A DNA stretch of 64,000 nt from Oceanospirillaceae bacterium (lineage in GTDB: Bacteria > Pseudomonadota > Gammaproteobacteria > Pseudomonadales > Balneatricaceae), in contig JABSRB010000010.1 in the NCBI GenBank assembly GCA_013215375.1, positions 124,001 through 188,000 on the forward strand. Direction: 5' to 3'. The translations under genes and the position numbers were made by a program. The stretch's first letter is position 1. Every line of letters begins with the position of its first letter. Below the pieces are notes generated by a model that saw nothing but the letters and a program-made list of their open reading frames with translations, had not been told where the DNA came from and searched no databases. This document shows, piece by piece, positions 1 to 6,736 of the stretch.

Positions 1-519
1 GAGTTCTTTATTGGCTATTTACTGATCCTGTTCATCGCAGTGCATTTAAATTGGCTACCCTCCAGCTCTATTATTTACAACAGCATGACCTTTGGCGAAA
101 AGTTACAGGCTATTGCCCTGCCCTGTCTCACTTTAACTTTAGTCTGTTTAGCCCACATGATGCGCATGACCCGTGCCGCCATCCTAAATGTGATGTCTAG
201 CCCCTATATCGAAACGGCTCAGTTAAAAGGTTTGAGTGCTTTTAGAGTCATTTTTCATCACGCTTTTCCCAACGCCATTTCCCCCATCATTACAGTAGTA
301 GTGCTGAATTTGGCCTACTTGGTAGTCGGTGTCGTCGTGGTGGAGATTATCTATGTCTATCCGGGCATGGGGCAATTGTTGGTAGATCATGTCACCAACC
401 GGGATATACCCGTAGTGCAGGCGGTCGGCTTGATTTTTGCCGCTATCTACATCTTGTTAAACATGTTTGCCGATATCATGGCCATCATCGCGAACCCTAG
501 ATTGAGGCACCCTAAATGA
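1..519 (+). CDS. ABC transporter permease, DppB/OppB type (5' end outside window)
   Basis: The reading frame is open from the first base, so this is the C-terminal 172 residues of an inner-membrane permease of a peptide/nickel-type ABC importer; the start lies upstream of the window. At least four hydrophobic segments are visible. The cytoplasmic EAA loop that docks on the ATPase is recognisable (ETAQLKGLS followed by HAFPNAISP). The stop overlaps the start of the next permease by 4 bp (ATGA), showing an operon with the DppC-like permease and the double ATPase. The family is certain from the EAA loop and context; the substrate cannot be read because no binding protein is in the window. Confidence 0.9.
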   Translation, partial: EFFIGYLLILFIAVHLNWLPSSSIIYNSMTFGEKLQAIALPCLTLTLVCLAHMMRMTRAAILNVMSSPYIETAQLKGLSAFRVIFHHAFPNAISPIITVVVLNLAYLVVGVVVVEIIYVYPGMGQLLVDHVTNRDIPVVQAVGLIFAAIYILLNMFADIMAIIANPRLRHPK

Positions 520-1358
520 AGTTTACAGATTCACTGGCTAAACTCGTCTCTAATTTATCTTGGGCGGCCAGGGTCGGCTTGTTCAGCTTGAGCGTATTTG
601 CCCTAGCCGCGCTGTTCGCGCCTATTGTGTCCCCCTATGATCCCCATGAAATTGTCGGTGATGTCTGGGAGCCACTGTCTGCAAACTTTTTACTCGGCAC
701 TGACCAACTGGGAAGAGACCTACTGTCGCGGCTAATCTACGGAGCGCGCAATACTTTCTTCATTGCCGGTGCCGCCACCTTACTGTCGTTTTTTATGGGT
801 ACTTTTATTGGTTTTTTAGCGGCGGTAAGCGGCGGCAAAACTGACCAATTATTAAGTAGAGTAAACGACTTAATGATGGCTATACCGACACTCATTTTTG
901 CATTGGTAGTGCTCTCAGTGCTGCCTGCCAACATGATAGTGCTCATATTAGTGATGGGGATTTTGGATTCGACCCGCGTATTTCGCCTATCCCGCGCCGT
1001 GGCGGTAGATATTGTAGTGATGGACTTTGTCGAGTCAGCCCGGCTACGAGGAGAGAAAACACTATGGATAATCTTTCGTGAAATACTGCCCAATGCGCTA
1101 TCACCACTGTTCGCCGAGTTTGGTTTACGCTTTGCCTTCGCCGTCTTATTCCTCAGTACACTAAGCTTTTTAGGCTTGGGGATTCAACCTCCCGACGCCG
1201 ACTGGGGCTCTATGGTCAAAGAAAATAAAGACGGCATCGTATTTGGCATTCCCGCCGCGTTAATTCCAGCTGCCGCTATTGCGATCTTAACCATCAGTAT
1301 CAACCTAGTAGTCGATTCTATTTTAAGCCGTACCAGTAGTTTAAAAGGAGGCAGATAA
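516..1358 (+). CDS. ABC transporter permease, DppC/OppC type
   Basis: A 280-residue inner-membrane permease, the partner of the DppB-like protein upstream. The N-terminal membrane segment (about 17-40) is followed by the family's periplasmic stretch with LGTDQLGRDLLSRL (about 60-75), then a five-helix permease core. The EAA loop reads ESARLRGEKT...REILPNALSP (about 175-200). It starts in a 4-bp overlap with the upstream gene, and its TAA shares a base with the ATG of the ATPase gene (TAATG), so the three are translationally coupled. The length is typical of the family. The substrate is unknown; dipeptide, oligopeptide or other solutes are all possible. Confidence 0.93.
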   Translation: MKFTDSLAKLVSNLSWAARVGLFSLSVFALAALFAPIVSPYDPHEIVGDVWEPLSANFLLGTDQLGRDLLSRLIYGARNTFFIAGAATLLSFFMGTFIGFLAAVSGGKTDQLLSRVNDLMMAIPTLIFALVVLSVLPANMIVLILVMGILDSTRVFRLSRAVAVDIVVMDFVESARLRGEKTLWIIFREILPNALSPLFAEFGLRFAFAVLFLSTLSFLGLGIQPPDADWGSMVKENKDGIVFGIPAALIPAAAIAILTISINLVVDSILSRTSSLKGGR

Positions 1359-2998
1359 TGCCCGTTCCGCACTTTCTAGAGGTCAGCAATTTAGAAATAA
1401 CGGCAAGCATCAATATGCCTGGCGATATCCCGAAAAAAATCACCTTAGTCGATAATATTTCTTTCAAGCTCAAACGCGGTGAAGTGATAGGTTTAATCGG
1501 TGAATCCGGTGCTGGAAAATCCACCATTGGTTTAGCCGCTTTAGGTTACGCCCGCTCAGGTTGCGCCATCAGTGGCGGTAGTATAAAAATAAATGGTACG
1601 GATATACTGCAACTACCCACCAAAGCGCGCAATAAAATGCGCGGTACGCAAGTTGCCTATGTGGCTCAATCTGCAGCGGCGGCCTTTAACCCCGCCCATC
1701 GCATATCCGATCAAGTAATTGAGGAGGCTGTTGTGCATCGGTTGATGAGCAAAACCGAGGCTCTGGCCTATGCAGATGATCTGTATGAAAAATTGGGGTT
1801 GCCCGATCCAAAAAATTTCGGCAGACGCTACCCCCATCAAGTCTCTGGTGGCCAGTTACAGCGGGCTATGACGGTGATGGCATTGTGTGCCAAACCCGAT
1901 TTGATTATCTTTGATGAGCCAACCACCGCACTGGATGTCACCACCCAAATCGAAGTACTGGCCACCATTAAAAACGCCATCAAAGACACCGGAGTAGCTG
2001 CGCTTTACATCACTCACGATCTAGCGGTAGTTGCCCAAGTATCCGATTACATCATGGTTTTACGCCACGGAAAAATGGTCGAGTTTGGCAGCACTGATCA
2101 GATCATTAATCACGCCCAGCAGCAATATACACAAGAATTAGTTTCCATTAGAGCCATGGAAAAAGAGGAGCAAGCAGCGCCCGACTCCCGCCCTCTTTTA
2201 CAAGTCAGTCACATTGATGCGGCCTACGATGGTTTAAACAAAGTGCTTGAAGATGTCACATTGCACCTGCACGCCGGTCAGACCTTATCGATCGTCGGAG
2301 AATCCGGCTCGGGAAAGTCGACCTTGGCGAGGGTCATCACCGGCCTGTTGCCTCCCCTGCAAGGCAGCATTGTTTTCAACGGTATTGAACTGTCAGCGGG
2401 GTTAAAGAATCGTGATCTAGAACAGCTCCGAGAATTGCAAATGATCTACCAGATGGCGGATGTCGCGATGAACCCTAGGCATACCATTGGCCAAATAATC
2501 GGCCGACCTATCGAATTCTATCACGGCACAAAAGGCGCACAAAAGCGCCGTGAAACCATTGAGTTATTAGACCAAATAGAACTCGGCGAACAATATATTG
2601 ATCGCTATCCCGCCGAGCTTTCAGGGGGACAAAAGCAGCGCGTGTGTATCGCCCGGGCACTGGCTGCAAAGCCCTCGTTAATCATCTGTGATGAAGTAAC
2701 CTCGGCTTTAGATCCACTGGTTGCCGATGGTATTTTACAGCTATTGATGGACCTACAAAAAGAGCACAACTATGCCTACTTATTTATCACCCATGACTTG
2801 GCTACGGTAAAGGCGATATCCGACAGTATCGCGGTCATGTATCAGGGATCACTGGTGCGCTTTGGCCAAAAATCCAAGGTACTATCACCTCCCTTTGACG
2901 ATTACACACAAATGTTGCTCTCTTCAGTACCGGAAATGGAACTAGGTTGGTTAGAGCGCATCTTGGCTAGCCGCACCATGCAATCCGCAGACAATTAA
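1358..2998 (+). CDS. ABC transporter double ATP-binding protein (DppD-DppF-like fusion)
   Basis: A 546-residue protein with two complete ABC domains, equivalent to fused DppD and DppF. Domain 1 has Walker A GESGAGKS (48-55), signature VSGGQLQR and Walker B LIIFDEPT. Domain 2 has Walker A GESGSGKS (around 315), signature LSGGQKQR and a slightly unusual Walker B, LIICDEVTSALD, with Val where Pro is usual. Fused ATPases of this size occur in YejF/GsiA-like systems. It energises uptake through the two permeases encoded immediately upstream. ATP hydrolysis and coupling are safe family inferences; the transported solute is not known. Confidence 0.92.
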   Translation: MPVPHFLEVSNLEITASINMPGDIPKKITLVDNISFKLKRGEVIGLIGESGAGKSTIGLAALGYARSGCAISGGSIKINGTDILQLPTKARNKMRGTQVAYVAQSAAAAFNPAHRISDQVIEEAVVHRLMSKTEALAYADDLYEKLGLPDPKNFGRRYPHQVSGGQLQRAMTVMALCAKPDLIIFDEPTTALDVTTQIEVLATIKNAIKDTGVAALYITHDLAVVAQVSDYIMVLRHGKMVEFGSTDQIINHAQQQYTQELVSIRAMEKEEQAAPDSRPLLQVSHIDAAYDGLNKVLEDVTLHLHAGQTLSIVGESGSGKSTLARVITGLLPPLQGSIVFNGIELSAGLKNRDLEQLRELQMIYQMADVAMNPRHTIGQIIGRPIEFYHGTKGAQKRRETIELLDQIELGEQYIDRYPAELSGGQKQRVCIARALAAKPSLIICDEVTSALDPLVADGILQLLMDLQKEHNYAYLFITHDLATVKAISDSIAVMYQGSLVRFGQKSKVLSPPFDDYTQMLLSSVPEMELGWLERILASRTMQSADN

Positions 2999-3126
2999 AC
3001 ATATACGACAAACCCACTCGCTCTGCTTGCATTTACTGCTGATGCGGGAAATATACCCATGATGATCTAGGCCCCGCTTAATTCATCTCTATTAAATAAA
3101 TTAAAACTTATCCCTTAAGGATCACT
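2999..3126. other. Intergenic with dispersed repeat B, copy 1
   Basis: This gap between the ABC operon and the HAD gene contains a motif at 3061-3096 that recurs, with few changes, at 39982-40015 and 43018-43052. The shared core is TTAATTCATCTnTATTrA preceded by GATGATyTArG. The Shine-Dalgarno AAGGA for the next gene lies at its end. No terminator with a T-tract was seen. Confidence 0.6.
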
Positions 3127-3831
3127 GTGAAGATAACCGGAATTCTATTCGATAAAGACGGTACGCTGATTGACTTTATGGCCTCTTGGATGCCGGCAAT
3201 CACTGAAGCCGCCAACTATTTCGCCAACAATGAGCCCGATATCGTTGATGAAATGCTAAGTGCATCTGGCTACAACAAACACAACCACAGTATTGCGGCC
3301 GGCTCTTTACTCGCCGCGGCAAATAATCAACAGATCGCCGATTGCTGGAGTCAATTTTTAGAGATTGAAGCCGATAGCAAAATGCTCGCCAAACTGGATC
3401 AAATATTCCAACACCATAATTTTCGTAGCTGTGTCGCGGTCACTGACCTGCCTTCCCTGTTTGATGAACTACGCTCACGCGGGATTAAATTGGGGCTGGC
3501 CACCAGCGACAGTGAGCAGGGGGCAAAAAAAACCTTACAGGCTTTAAATGTTACCCAGCAGCTGGATTTTGTCTGCGGCTACGATAGCGGTTTTGGTATA
3601 AAACCAGAGGCGGGGATGGTGCAGGCATTTTGCAAAGCGACGGGGCTAGATGTCCAGCACATAATGGTAGTTGGGGACAATACCCACGACTTACACATGG
3701 CACACAACGCAGGCGCCAAATTAGCAGTCGGAGTGTTAACGGGTACCAGCAAAGCGGTGAACTTGCACGAGGCCGATTATATCTTGGATAACATCGCCGA
3801 TATCCCTGAATTACTAGATAACATTCTTTAG
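3127..3831 (+). CDS. HAD-superfamily phosphatase (phosphoglycolate phosphatase-like)
   Basis: A 234-residue cytoplasmic HAD hydrolase. Motif I is DKDGT with nucleophile Asp9 and acid/base Asp11; motif II is LATSDSE; the motif III lysine lies near GIKPEAG; motif IV is GDNTHDLHMA. The alpha-helical cap follows motif I, as in Gph/PGP proteins, so a small phosphoester is the likely substrate. The start is GTG at 3127, chosen because AAGGA sits 6 bp upstream and the N-terminus then begins directly with the beta-strand before motif I. It lies between the ABC operon and an NPP-type hydrolase, which may hint at use of an imported phosphoester; that link is inference. Confidence 0.87.
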   Translation: MKITGILFDKDGTLIDFMASWMPAITEAANYFANNEPDIVDEMLSASGYNKHNHSIAAGSLLAAANNQQIADCWSQFLEIEADSKMLAKLDQIFQHHNFRSCVAVTDLPSLFDELRSRGIKLGLATSDSEQGAKKTLQALNVTQQLDFVCGYDSGFGIKPEAGMVQAFCKATGLDVQHIMVVGDNTHDLHMAHNAGAKLAVGVLTGTSKAVNLHEADYILDNIADIPELLDNIL

Positions 3832-3856
3832 TTCGCTAATAGATAGAGTGCGCATT

Positions 3857-3985
3857 ATGAACAAACTTATATTAATGATGAGTGCTAGTCGGTATCAGCA
3901 AAGTCGTTCACTAGCCAATGCTCTATTCTGGATCAATACACTAGGCCCCTCCCATACTACTGGGCAACATTCATTAATACGCTAA
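3857..3985 (+). other. 42-codon open frame, degenerate copy of the next gene's 5' end
   Basis: The frame starts MNKLILMM and is preceded by ATAGAGTG; the real gene 149 bp downstream starts MNKLILIM and is preceded by GTAGAGTG. After about eight codons the similarity disappears, and the frame stops 20 bp before the next ATG. It is best read as a remnant of a local duplication, or possibly a short leader peptide. There is no evidence that it is a functional gene. Confidence 0.35.
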
Positions 3986-4005
3986 CAAAAGTAGAGTGAA
4001 GCACT

Positions 4006-5250
4006 ATGAATAAACTTATTCTCATCATGGTTGATGGTATTAGTAGTGAGCATTTTCAACGCATACGCCATCAGTTGCCACACTTAGATCGTTTAGCGAA
4101 GCAAGGTACATATGTTAAAGCTCTGACCCCGGAAACATGTGGAACCTCTTTTCCCGGGCGCACTTCTATGGTTGTTGGCCGGCCCTCATCTGAGCACGGC
4201 ATATATGGAAACCGTATCTGGGATGGTGAAGTATTTCGCTGGTCAAACCCCTACGATGTTCGCACTGAAACACTCGCCTCTCTCACTAAAAGTACCGGTG
4301 GCGATGTAGTCAATATGGGTTACGGTATGGTACGCCCAGAAGACTGTGATTTATACGTTAGCCCTTGGTGGATAGAGCATGTACTCAGTGATGCTGTAGA
4401 TGGCAGTCCACATCCAGCCAATGAAAATTGGTCGATGCGCTCAAAAAATCTCGATCCACAACAGCGTTTAGTAACGCTTGGACTCGATGTGAAAAACCTA
4501 GTTAACCCTTGTGCCGATAAAAGCCAAGTATTATCTCTGGGAATACTCGCGGACTATCAGCTTCTGGAAATGGCGGCAAATGTCATCACATCATCTAATC
4601 CTCCAGATCTATTAATGTTAGAGATAGCGATTACCGATTATTTTTTACATGTCTACGGCGCAGCAAGTTCGATCACAGAAATGTCGTTGCGCAGCGCCGA
4701 TGCCCAAATCGGTACACTGCTCGAGAGGCTGCGGAACAGCGGTCAATTAGACCAATATAACTTTGCTATTATGAGTGACCACGGTCATCACTTAATGCGC
4801 GATGCCATCCACTGCGATGTCCTGCTTCCCGACGGCTGTCGCTGGTCTAGTGAAGGCAGCATGTTATTTGTGGCACCCAGATCCAATCAAGAGAGCAAAA
4901 ATGTGACCCAGATATTACTGGCACAAGGTATGGAGGTTTGGTCTGAGCCGCTACTGCCTAACGACGTCAAAGATCAAATATTAGTCTTTAGCTGTCCAGA
5001 GGGGCTGTACATCAGTTTTGAAAAAGACAGCCAAAACACGGGAGAGATCACTGGCATCTCTCACTACCAATCGAATCACGGCATGCGCCCTGGCACCAAA
5101 GAAGATTATCGGTTCTGCATTTTTTCCGGCCCAAATGTGCCGCAACAACAAATTGAATTTGCACAGGCAATACAAGTAGCACCGACCATGGCTTCGATCA
5201 TGGGTGTTAACACTCCTTGGAGCGTCCAACCTATATTTGTGCCTGTATAG
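4006..5250 (+). CDS. Alkaline-phosphatase-superfamily hydrolase (NPP/phosphodiesterase type)
   Basis: A 414-residue protein of the nucleotide pyrophosphatase/phosphodiesterase branch. Metal-ligand Asp10 (MVDG) is followed by the nucleophile region TCGTSFPGRTSMVVGR, with Ser48 the likely nucleophile, and EHGIYGNRIW. The later ligands appear as SDHGHH (about 252-257) and SNHGM (about 348). No signal peptide is seen, so it is probably cytoplasmic, unlike classic exported NPPs. It would hydrolyse a phosphate mono- or diester or phosphonate-like compound; the substrate is not readable. It follows a HAD phosphatase and an ABC importer, so a phosphoester scavenging set is conceivable. The start is ATG after GTAGAGTGAAGC. 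Confidence 0.82.
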   Translation: MNKLILIMVDGISSEHFQRIRHQLPHLDRLAKQGTYVKALTPETCGTSFPGRTSMVVGRPSSEHGIYGNRIWDGEVFRWSNPYDVRTETLASLTKSTGGDVVNMGYGMVRPEDCDLYVSPWWIEHVLSDAVDGSPHPANENWSMRSKNLDPQQRLVTLGLDVKNLVNPCADKSQVLSLGILADYQLLEMAANVITSSNPPDLLMLEIAITDYFLHVYGAASSITEMSLRSADAQIGTLLERLRNSGQLDQYNFAIMSDHGHHLMRDAIHCDVLLPDGCRWSSEGSMLFVAPRSNQESKNVTQILLAQGMEVWSEPLLPNDVKDQILVFSCPEGLYISFEKDSQNTGEITGISHYQSNHGMRPGTKEDYRFCIFSGPNVPQQQIEFAQAIQVAPTMASIMGVNTPWSVQPIFVPV

Positions 5251-5510
5251 ATCTACCCTTTAGAAAAGCCATTTTGTCCCATTTTTCGATCATTTCTGTT
5301 AAATAACATCACTATTTTCCGAAAATGATCGAAAACGGGCTTAACTAGATCTTCCCTCGCGACGCTCACAGCTCTCAAACTTCCTCCGAGAACTTGACTT
5401 TGAATCTACCTATAATTTATGGTGCAAGCTAATGTTAACAGCCACTATTTCTCTTGCTCAGCATCCAATACATTAACCAATCTATCTCTATCTACCTTCA
5501 AGGTGTTATT
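5251..5510. repeat. Intergenic with degenerate copy of palindromic repeat A
   Basis: Bases about 5264-5390 match, with many substitutions, the palindromic elements flanking yggT (32981-33125 and 33763-34022). The clearest shared parts are GTTAAATAnCA...CTATTTTCC and AAATGAyCG. A local inverted repeat pairs TCGATCATTT with AAATGATCGA. The SD AAGGTG for the DMT gene lies at 5500-5505. Confidence 0.5.
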
Positions 5511-6377
5511 TTGCACGATTCACAAAACTTAAAATCGGCACTGTTTATGGTGTTATCGATGGCATTGTTCACCAGCGGCGATGCGATGATTAAATTCCTC
5601 AGTGACGAGCTACCCATAGGCCAGATCTTATTTGTCAGGGGTATTTTTGTCTGCCTGCTGTTCTGCCTGTTACTCAAGTTCAAAAAACAGCCAATCCTTC
5701 CTAGGGAAGCTTGGAACCGCTGGAATTTACTACGCTCAGTGTTTGAAGTTTTAATTGCTGGCTGTTACCTGACCGGGTTAGTGCTGTTGCCGCTAGCAAC
5801 CGCCGTCATACTAGTGTTTTGCGGGCCAATTATGCTGACGATTTTGGCCGCGACTGTGCTCAAAGAACAAGTGGGCTGGCGTCGATGGGGTGCAGTGGTG
5901 GTAGGTTTTATCGGAGTCATTTTAGTGGCCGATTTACAGCAGGCCTCGTTAAATTCTTGGGCGGTACTACTGCCCTTAGCTGCGGCTTTTTTAACCGCGT
6001 TGCGAGATATTTCAGTGCGCAACATTCCCAGCATATTAAGCTCAAGTCAGATCGCTTTTACTACGGCATGGATGGTCACCTTAGCAGGCTTGGCGACACT
6101 GCCATTTGGCTGGCAAGCACTAAACGTTCAACAACTCGGATTATTAGGTATCGCCAGCTTCTTCATCATGGGCGCTTACACCACCTACATCATCACTACC
6201 CGCATGGGCGAACTCTCCTTTGTCGCGCCCTTCAAGTACTCCTCCATCCCCCTAGCGATGTTAATCGGCTATTTGGTATGGGCCGATGTACCCAGCAGCA
6301 GTTCTATTCTGGGCACAGGGGTAATTATTGCCAGCGGCATGTTTATCTTGCTGCGCAAGAGGAAAACGAAAGTTTGA
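5511..6377 (+). CDS. DMT-superfamily (EamA) transporter
   Basis: An inner-membrane exporter of about 288 residues with ten predicted helices arranged as two EamA repeats (about residues 7-135 and 150-283). The N-terminal repeat begins FMVLSMALFTSGDAMIKFL and the C-terminus ends in the basic stretch RKRKTKV. The start is taken as TTG at 5511 because AAGGTG lies 5 bp upstream; an in-frame TTG at 5454 would add 19 residues with no SD. EamA proteins export amino acids, purines or other metabolites; the substrate here is unknown. A perfect heptamer array begins one base after the stop codon. Confidence 0.85.
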   Translation: MHDSQNLKSALFMVLSMALFTSGDAMIKFLSDELPIGQILFVRGIFVCLLFCLLLKFKKQPILPREAWNRWNLLRSVFEVLIAGCYLTGLVLLPLATAVILVFCGPIMLTILAATVLKEQVGWRRWGAVVVGFIGVILVADLQQASLNSWAVLLPLAAAFLTALRDISVRNIPSILSSSQIAFTTAWMVTLAGLATLPFGWQALNVQQLGLLGIASFFIMGAYTTYIITTRMGELSFVAPFKYSSIPLAMLIGYLVWADVPSSSSILGTGVIIASGMFILLRKRKTKV

Positions 6378-6378
6378 G

Positions 6379-6420
6379 TTTCGGGTTTCGGGTTTCGGGT
6401 TTCGGGTTTCGGGTTTCGGG
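6379..6420 (+). repeat. Perfect tandem heptamer array (TTTCGGG) x 6
   Basis: Six exact copies of TTTCGGG (42 bp) start one base after the TGA of the DMT gene. The G-runs separated by four bases fit the G-quadruplex pattern G3-N4-G3-N4-G3-N4-G3 on the + strand. It belongs to the heptamer family also seen at 9198-9239, 15124-15165, 36602-36650 and 55142-55295. Confidence 0.95.
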
Positions 6421-6736
6421 AAAAGTCAGGCCAAGTTTAATGCTTAATAAAAGCTATATTAAGCTTTTGACCTTCTCTGTGTAGCGCAGCGCCTCTGTGG
6501 TGAAAACTCTTAATTTTTTAAAATATTATTCCGGTAATTCCTCAATAAAGTTAACCACTGATAAATATCACACCAAAACTGTCTATACTATAGACAGAAA
6601 TAGATCACAATAAACCCATAATATCAACATATATCAATCACTAAAATCATTTAACATGGCTATCGCCTATTATTAATAGTACTGTGGGCACTGTAAAAAT
6701 AAACATAATAAAAATAACTTAAGGAAGAGCGATGAC
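6421..6736 (+). other. Intergenic: repeat C copy 1, palindrome and promoter region of the lipoprotein gene
   Basis: After the heptamer array comes AAAGTCAGGCCAAGTTTAATG, similar to sequence downstream of hemW and ilvE. Repeat C follows at 6473-6511, with core TCTCTGTGTAGCGCAGCGCC. A 19-bp palindrome lies at 6579-6597. The remainder is AT-rich and ends in AAGGAAG, the SD of the lipoprotein gene. Confidence 0.7.
6579..6597. promoter_or_regulatory. Perfect 19-bp palindrome, possible operator
   Basis: CTGTCTATACTATAGACAG is a perfect inverted repeat with 9-bp arms and one central base, 140 bp upstream of the lipoprotein start. It has no T-tract, so a dimeric regulator site is more likely than a terminator. 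The regulator is unknown. Confidence 0.45.

Noticed and set aside
5819-6484. 221-codon open frame on the + strand overlapping the DMT gene
   Set aside because: It runs through the DMT gene in another frame, its residues are rich in His/Arg/Ser without any domain, and its tail is translated heptamer repeat. The DMT protein has coherent membrane helices.
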